Source: CAYSYY01 sp964576115 [NCBI: uncultured Gemmatimonadota bacterium] (GTDB taxonomy: Bacteria; Blakebacterota; Blakebacteria; Blakebacterales). Taken from it: a stretch of 9,899 nt of DNA. The position numbers and the translations under genes were made by a program. Below, piece by piece: positions 7,914-9,899 of this stretch. The DNA lies in the NCBI GenBank assembly GCA_964576115.1, contig CAZNUA010000038.1, positions 22,574 through 32,472 on the forward strand, in the 5' to 3' direction. The notes under the pieces were generated by a model. It did no database searches. It had not been told where the DNA came from and saw nothing but the letters and a program-made list of their open reading frames with translations. Numbering within the stretch: position 1 is the stretch's first letter; each line of letters starts with the position of its first letter.

Positions 7914-7935
7914 GCTAACATGGGGGTGCCTGTAG

Positions 7936-9168
7936 ATGGCCCGGTACTACGAATACAAGGTCATTTCCACTGACGGCAGTATCGTCACCGGCGAATCTCA
8001 GGCCGACAGTGTGAAGGTCGTGTACGATCAGCTGGTGTCACGGGGGTACTCGGTTGTCAGTGTCGAACCCCGCAGCCGGTCGGGCTTCCAGATCGATCTC
8101 AGCTTCCTGGACCGTCTGTTCCAGAAGCCGATCAAGGATGACGACATTGCGACTTTCACAACGCTCTTTGGCACAATGCTCAAGGCCGGGGTACCAATCA
8201 CCGAAGGTCTGGATGTCATCGTGGCCCAGACCGGCAATCCGCGGTTCCAGGAGATCCTGACCGAAGTCAAGAGGTCGATTCAGGGTGGCGAGCAGCTCAG
8301 CGAAGCCTTCGGGCGATACCCGAAGGTTTTCGGCCCGCTCTTCCTCAGCCTGGTCCAGGTGGGGGAGATCGGGGGCGGGCTGCCGGAAAACCTGCTCTAC
8401 CTGGCAGGGATCCTGGAAAGCCAGAAGGAAGTGAACCAGCGGATCAAGAACGCGATGGTGTACCCGTCAATCATGGCGACCGTCGCGGTCGTGATCGTGA
8501 CCTTCCTGCTGACCTTCATCATTCCCCGTTTCGTGGAGATCTTCGAAGATGCCGGGGTGATGTTACCAGGACTGACGCGGGCTCTGCTGGCGACCAGCGG
8601 TTTCATCAAGAACTGGTGGTTCCTGATCCTGCCCGGACTGATCATCTTCATCGTGGCCCTGCGGGTCATCACGAAGAGCGATCGGGGAGAGTGGTACTGG
8701 CACAGCCTGCAGCTCAAGCTTCCCCTGGTGGGCGATCTGCTGCGCAAGCTCAACATCGCCCGCTTCTCCCGGACCTACGGTTCGCTGCTTTCGCGCGGCG
8801 TGCCCCTGGTCGAGACCCTGGATGTGGTCGCCAACGTGGTCGGCAACAGGGTCATCAAGGAGGTCATCTGGAAGGTACAGCGGCAGATCAAGCAGGGCCG
8901 CTCCTTCTCGGAACCCCTGGCCGAGAGCAAAGAGATCCCGCCCATGGTGGTCCAGATGTTCAGCGTGGGCGAGGAGAGCGGGGCGCTGGATGAGATGGCG
9001 ATCGAGGTCGCCGACTTTTACGACTCCGAAGTCGCTCACGAAGTGGACCGCTTGACGACGGTCCTGGAACCGCTGCTCATCATCGGGGTTGGCCTGCTGG
9101 TGAGCGTGATCATCCTGGCCTGTCTGTTACCGATGTTCGACATGATGGCGGTCGCCCGCGGAGGCTGA
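7936..9168 (+). CDS. GspF/PilC inner-membrane platform protein
   Basis: A 410-aa polytopic protein that forms the inner-membrane base on which the ATPase drives filament assembly. It has the family's usual length and two T2SF repeats. The cytoplasmic N-terminus (1-68) is followed by repeat 1 (about 69-194, with LKAGVPITEGLDV and VGEIGGGLPENL). Membrane helices lie at about 178-197 and 226-245. Repeat 2 (about 272-394) has the matching motifs LSRGVPLVETLDV and VGEESGALDEM, and the last helix is at about 376-398. A G-rich site (GGGGGTG, 7922-7928) precedes the ATG, and a TAG from another frame abuts it. Unlike the genes before it, this one is separated by a 194-bp promoter region, so it probably heads its own transcript with the pilin. 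Family call is secure; pilus versus secretion use is open. Confidence 0.96.
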   Translation: MARYYEYKVISTDGSIVTGESQADSVKVVYDQLVSRGYSVVSVEPRSRSGFQIDLSFLDRLFQKPIKDDDIATFTTLFGTMLKAGVPITEGLDVIVAQTGNPRFQEILTEVKRSIQGGEQLSEAFGRYPKVFGPLFLSLVQVGEIGGGLPENLLYLAGILESQKEVNQRIKNAMVYPSIMATVAVVIVTFLLTFIIPRFVEIFEDAGVMLPGLTRALLATSGFIKNWWFLILPGLIIFIVALRVITKSDRGEWYWHSLQLKLPLVGDLLRKLNIARFSRTYGSLLSRGVPLVETLDVVANVVGNRVIKEVIWKVQRQIKQGRSFSEPLAESKEIPPMVVQMFSVGEESGALDEMAIEVADFYDSEVAHEVDRLTTVLEPLLIIGVGLLVSVIILACLLPMFDMMAVARGG

Positions 9169-9169
9169 G

Positions 9170-9201
9170 AGGCTCCGGGGGACCGCCGACCCCCGGGGCT
9201 T
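9170..9201 (+). other. Strong GC hairpin between GspF/PilC and the pilin gene
   Basis: Arms GCTCCGGGGG (9172-9181) and CCCCCGGGGC (9190-9199) form a 10-bp stem with one U-G wobble and an 8-nt loop. It can extend by a G-U and an A-U pair to 9170-9201. Only TTT follows, so it is not a convincing full terminator. It may act as a partial terminator or an mRNA processing/stabilising element that lets pilin mRNA outnumber platform mRNA. The pilin gene has its own strong ribosome site downstream. Confidence 0.6.
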
Positions 9202-9223
9202 TCGACGGAGTGCCCGGTACATT

Positions 9224-9230
9224 GAGGAGG
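9224..9230 (+). promoter_or_regulatory. Strong Shine-Dalgarno for the pilin gene
   Basis: GAGGAGG with an 8-nt spacer to the ATG at 9239. It is one of the two best ribosome sites in the window, as expected for an abundant filament subunit, and it settles the start, which gives a short 9-residue leader. Confidence 0.75.
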
Positions 9231-9238
9231 CACCGACC

Positions 9239-9682
9239 ATGCTGCACAAGAACGACGACAAAGGTTTCACTCTTATCGAGCTGCTGATCGTCATGGCTCT
9301 GCTCGGGGTGCTGGTAGCGGTGATGCTGCCCAAGTACCAGGATCTGACGCCCGAAGCCAAGATCGTGACCTCGCAGCAGAACCTGGCGTCGATCCAGAGC
9401 GCGATCCTGATCTACGCCGCCAAGAACCTCGATCCGGTCTTCCCCGACTCGCTCGGCACACTGGCCCAGATGGGTCTCTTCTCCCGCAAGCGGGTGCCGA
9501 CCGAGAAGATCTCGGGCACGGCCACCGCCATCAATGATGAGCAGGCCGATGACGCCGACGTGTCCTGCACCAATGCCGGAGGGTGGCTCTACAATCCGCT
9601 CACCGGATCGGTCTGGGTGAACATCAACGACATCTCGACCTTCCTGCCGACCCAGACCGGGAACCCCTTCGCCGACTGGTAA
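9239..9682 (+). CDS. Type IV pilin / pseudopilin-like protein with class III signal peptide
   Basis: A 147-aa filament subunit. The prepilin peptidase site is clear: leader MLHKNDDKG, cleavage predicted after G9, mature N-terminus FTLIELLIV with F at +1 and E at +5, then a hydrophobic helix to about residue 30. The mature form would be 138 aa. The helix continues (KIVTSQQNLASIQSAILIYA), and a small C-terminal domain has GGWLYNPLTGSVWVN (114-128) and ends GNPFADW. Size and position after the platform gene suit GspG, but the calcium-site pattern typical of GspG (WGxPYxY...PG) is not seen. The only cysteine is C110, so the disulfide loop of many major pilins cannot form within one subunit. It could be the major pilin or the major pseudopilin. 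It is the only gene here ending in TAA. It is followed by a structured 3' region and a terminator. Confidence 0.93.
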   Translation: MLHKNDDKGFTLIELLIVMALLGVLVAVMLPKYQDLTPEAKIVTSQQNLASIQSAILIYAAKNLDPVFPDSLGTLAQMGLFSRKRVPTEKISGTATAINDEQADDADVSCTNAGGWLYNPLTGSVWVNINDISTFLPTQTGNPFADW

Positions 9683-9747
9683 TCGATCACGGGTCCTGAG
9701 AGGCCCACCGCACTCCGTCGATCGATACCGGTCTGAAGGGTGACCGG
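9682..9747 (+). other. Stem-loops directly after the pilin stop
   Basis: ATCGATC (9682-9688) and GATCGAT (9720-9726) form an outer 7-bp stem around an inner hairpin, GGGTC/GGCCC (9691-9695 and 9702-9706, one wobble). A second hairpin, CCGGTC-N8-GACCGG, follows at 9728-9747. Neither has a T tract, so they look like structured 3' UTR, possibly protecting the pilin mRNA from 3' exonucleases. Role is inferred. Confidence 0.45.
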
Positions 9748-9792
9748 AGACAAAGACGAAGGAAGTCCGAGAACCGAGAAACACTCAGACAG

Positions 9793-9831
9793 AGAAGCAC
9801 AGTAGAGAAGCACCGCAAAGAAGCACCGCAG
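9793..9831 (+). repeat. Three-copy 13-bp tandem repeat, AGAAGCAC core
   Basis: AGAAGCAC recurs at 9793, 9806 and 9819 with exact 13-nt spacing; units two and three are nearly identical (AGAAGCACCGCAA and AGAAGCACCGCAG). A tandem CCGAGAA pair precedes it at 9767-9780. The stretch from about 9747 is purine-rich and lies between the stem-loops and the terminator. A 13-nt period does not keep a reading frame, so a coding repeat is unlikely. Confidence 0.8.
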
Positions 9832-9834
9832 AAA

Positions 9835-9864
9835 AAAGCCCCCGCCCAACCGGGCGGGGGCTTT
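9835..9864 (+). terminator. Intrinsic terminator, probably bidirectional
   Basis: A perfect 13-bp stem, AAAGCCCCCGCCC (9835-9847) with GGGCGGGGGCTTT (9852-9864), closes on the 4-nt loop AACC. On the + strand it ends the pilin transcript, but only three T follow within the stem before CGCG. On the - strand the A6 tract (9832-9837) becomes a U6 run, giving the stronger terminator in that direction and hinting at a converging gene beyond the window. Confidence 0.9.
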
Positions 9865-9899
9865 CGCGTTGAGGCCTCCCGCAAAGGCGCGATATGTAC

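Larger units (their letters stand above)
7742..7935. other. Regulatory intergenic region between the regulator and GspF/PilC genes
   Basis: A 194-bp gap in an otherwise packed locus. By hand count it is about 51% GC, visibly lower than the coding flanks. A frame starting at GTG 7738 runs through it and stops exactly before the next ATG, but its 65-residue product shows no motif and has no convincing ribosome site. The gap contains three dyad elements and a -24/-12 promoter, listed separately, and is best read as a promoter with upstream activator sites. Confidence 0.8.

Noticed and set aside
7738-7935. 65-codon frame filling the gap before GspF/PilC, ending right at its ATG
   Set aside because: It starts at a GTG inside the regulator's stop region, has no motif, and covers a promoter with dyads and lower GC. 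The exact abutment of TAG and ATG looks like chance.
8167-8183. TTTGGCACAATGCTCAA inside GspF/PilC as a second sigma-54 promoter
   Set aside because: The -24-like TGGCAC is perfect, but the bases 10 nt after GG are AA rather than GC, so the invariant -12 element is missing, and it lies inside a gene.
9266-9415. Conductive e-pilin, because mature positions 1 and 24 are aromatic
   Set aside because: F1 and an aromatic at 24 are common in pilin helices. The rest of the mature protein lacks the aromatic series of Geobacter PilA, and it carries a larger globular domain.

Overview
The window reads as one strand (+) of a Gram-negative, GC-rich bacterial chromosome. A secretin implies an outer membrane, and an NtrC-family activator with an intact GAFTGA loop implies sigma-54. 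The stretch encodes the core of a type IV pilus / type II secretion (T4P/T2SS) machine with its own regulators built in. The lineage cannot be fixed from the sequence; a deltaproteobacterial-like or FCB/candidate-phylum diderm would fit. No tRNA, rRNA, CRISPR, insertion sequence or transposase was seen.

Layout. Block 1 (3-7741) holds five tightly packed genes: a 5'-truncated secretin (GspD/PilQ), a membrane HD-GYP protein (predicted c-di-GMP phosphodiesterase), a GspE/PilB assembly ATPase with an N-terminal MshEN-type domain, a membrane PAS histidine kinase, and an NtrC-family response regulator. Junctions are an ATGA overlap, 3 nt, 1 nt and an ATGA overlap, so this is almost certainly one operon. 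Block 2 starts after a 194-bp, AT-richer gap (7742-7935) with a good -24/-12 (sigma-54) promoter and several dyads. It holds the inner-membrane platform protein GspF/PilC and, after a 70-bp spacer with a strong GC hairpin, a small prepilin-like protein. A 217-bp tail (9683-9899) has stem-loops, a 13-bp tandem repeat and a textbook intrinsic terminator.

How it may work together. The machine-gene order D-E-F-G is that of T2SS operons, with regulators wedged between D and E (HD-GYP) and between E and F (kinase/regulator). Two control layers are suggested. First, c-di-GMP hydrolysed by the HD-GYP protein could be sensed by the MshEN domain of the ATPase encoded 3 nt downstream. Second, the two-component pair could act through sigma-54 on the promoter just downstream of its own genes, switching on the platform and pilin. 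Both circuits are inferences from motifs and gene order.
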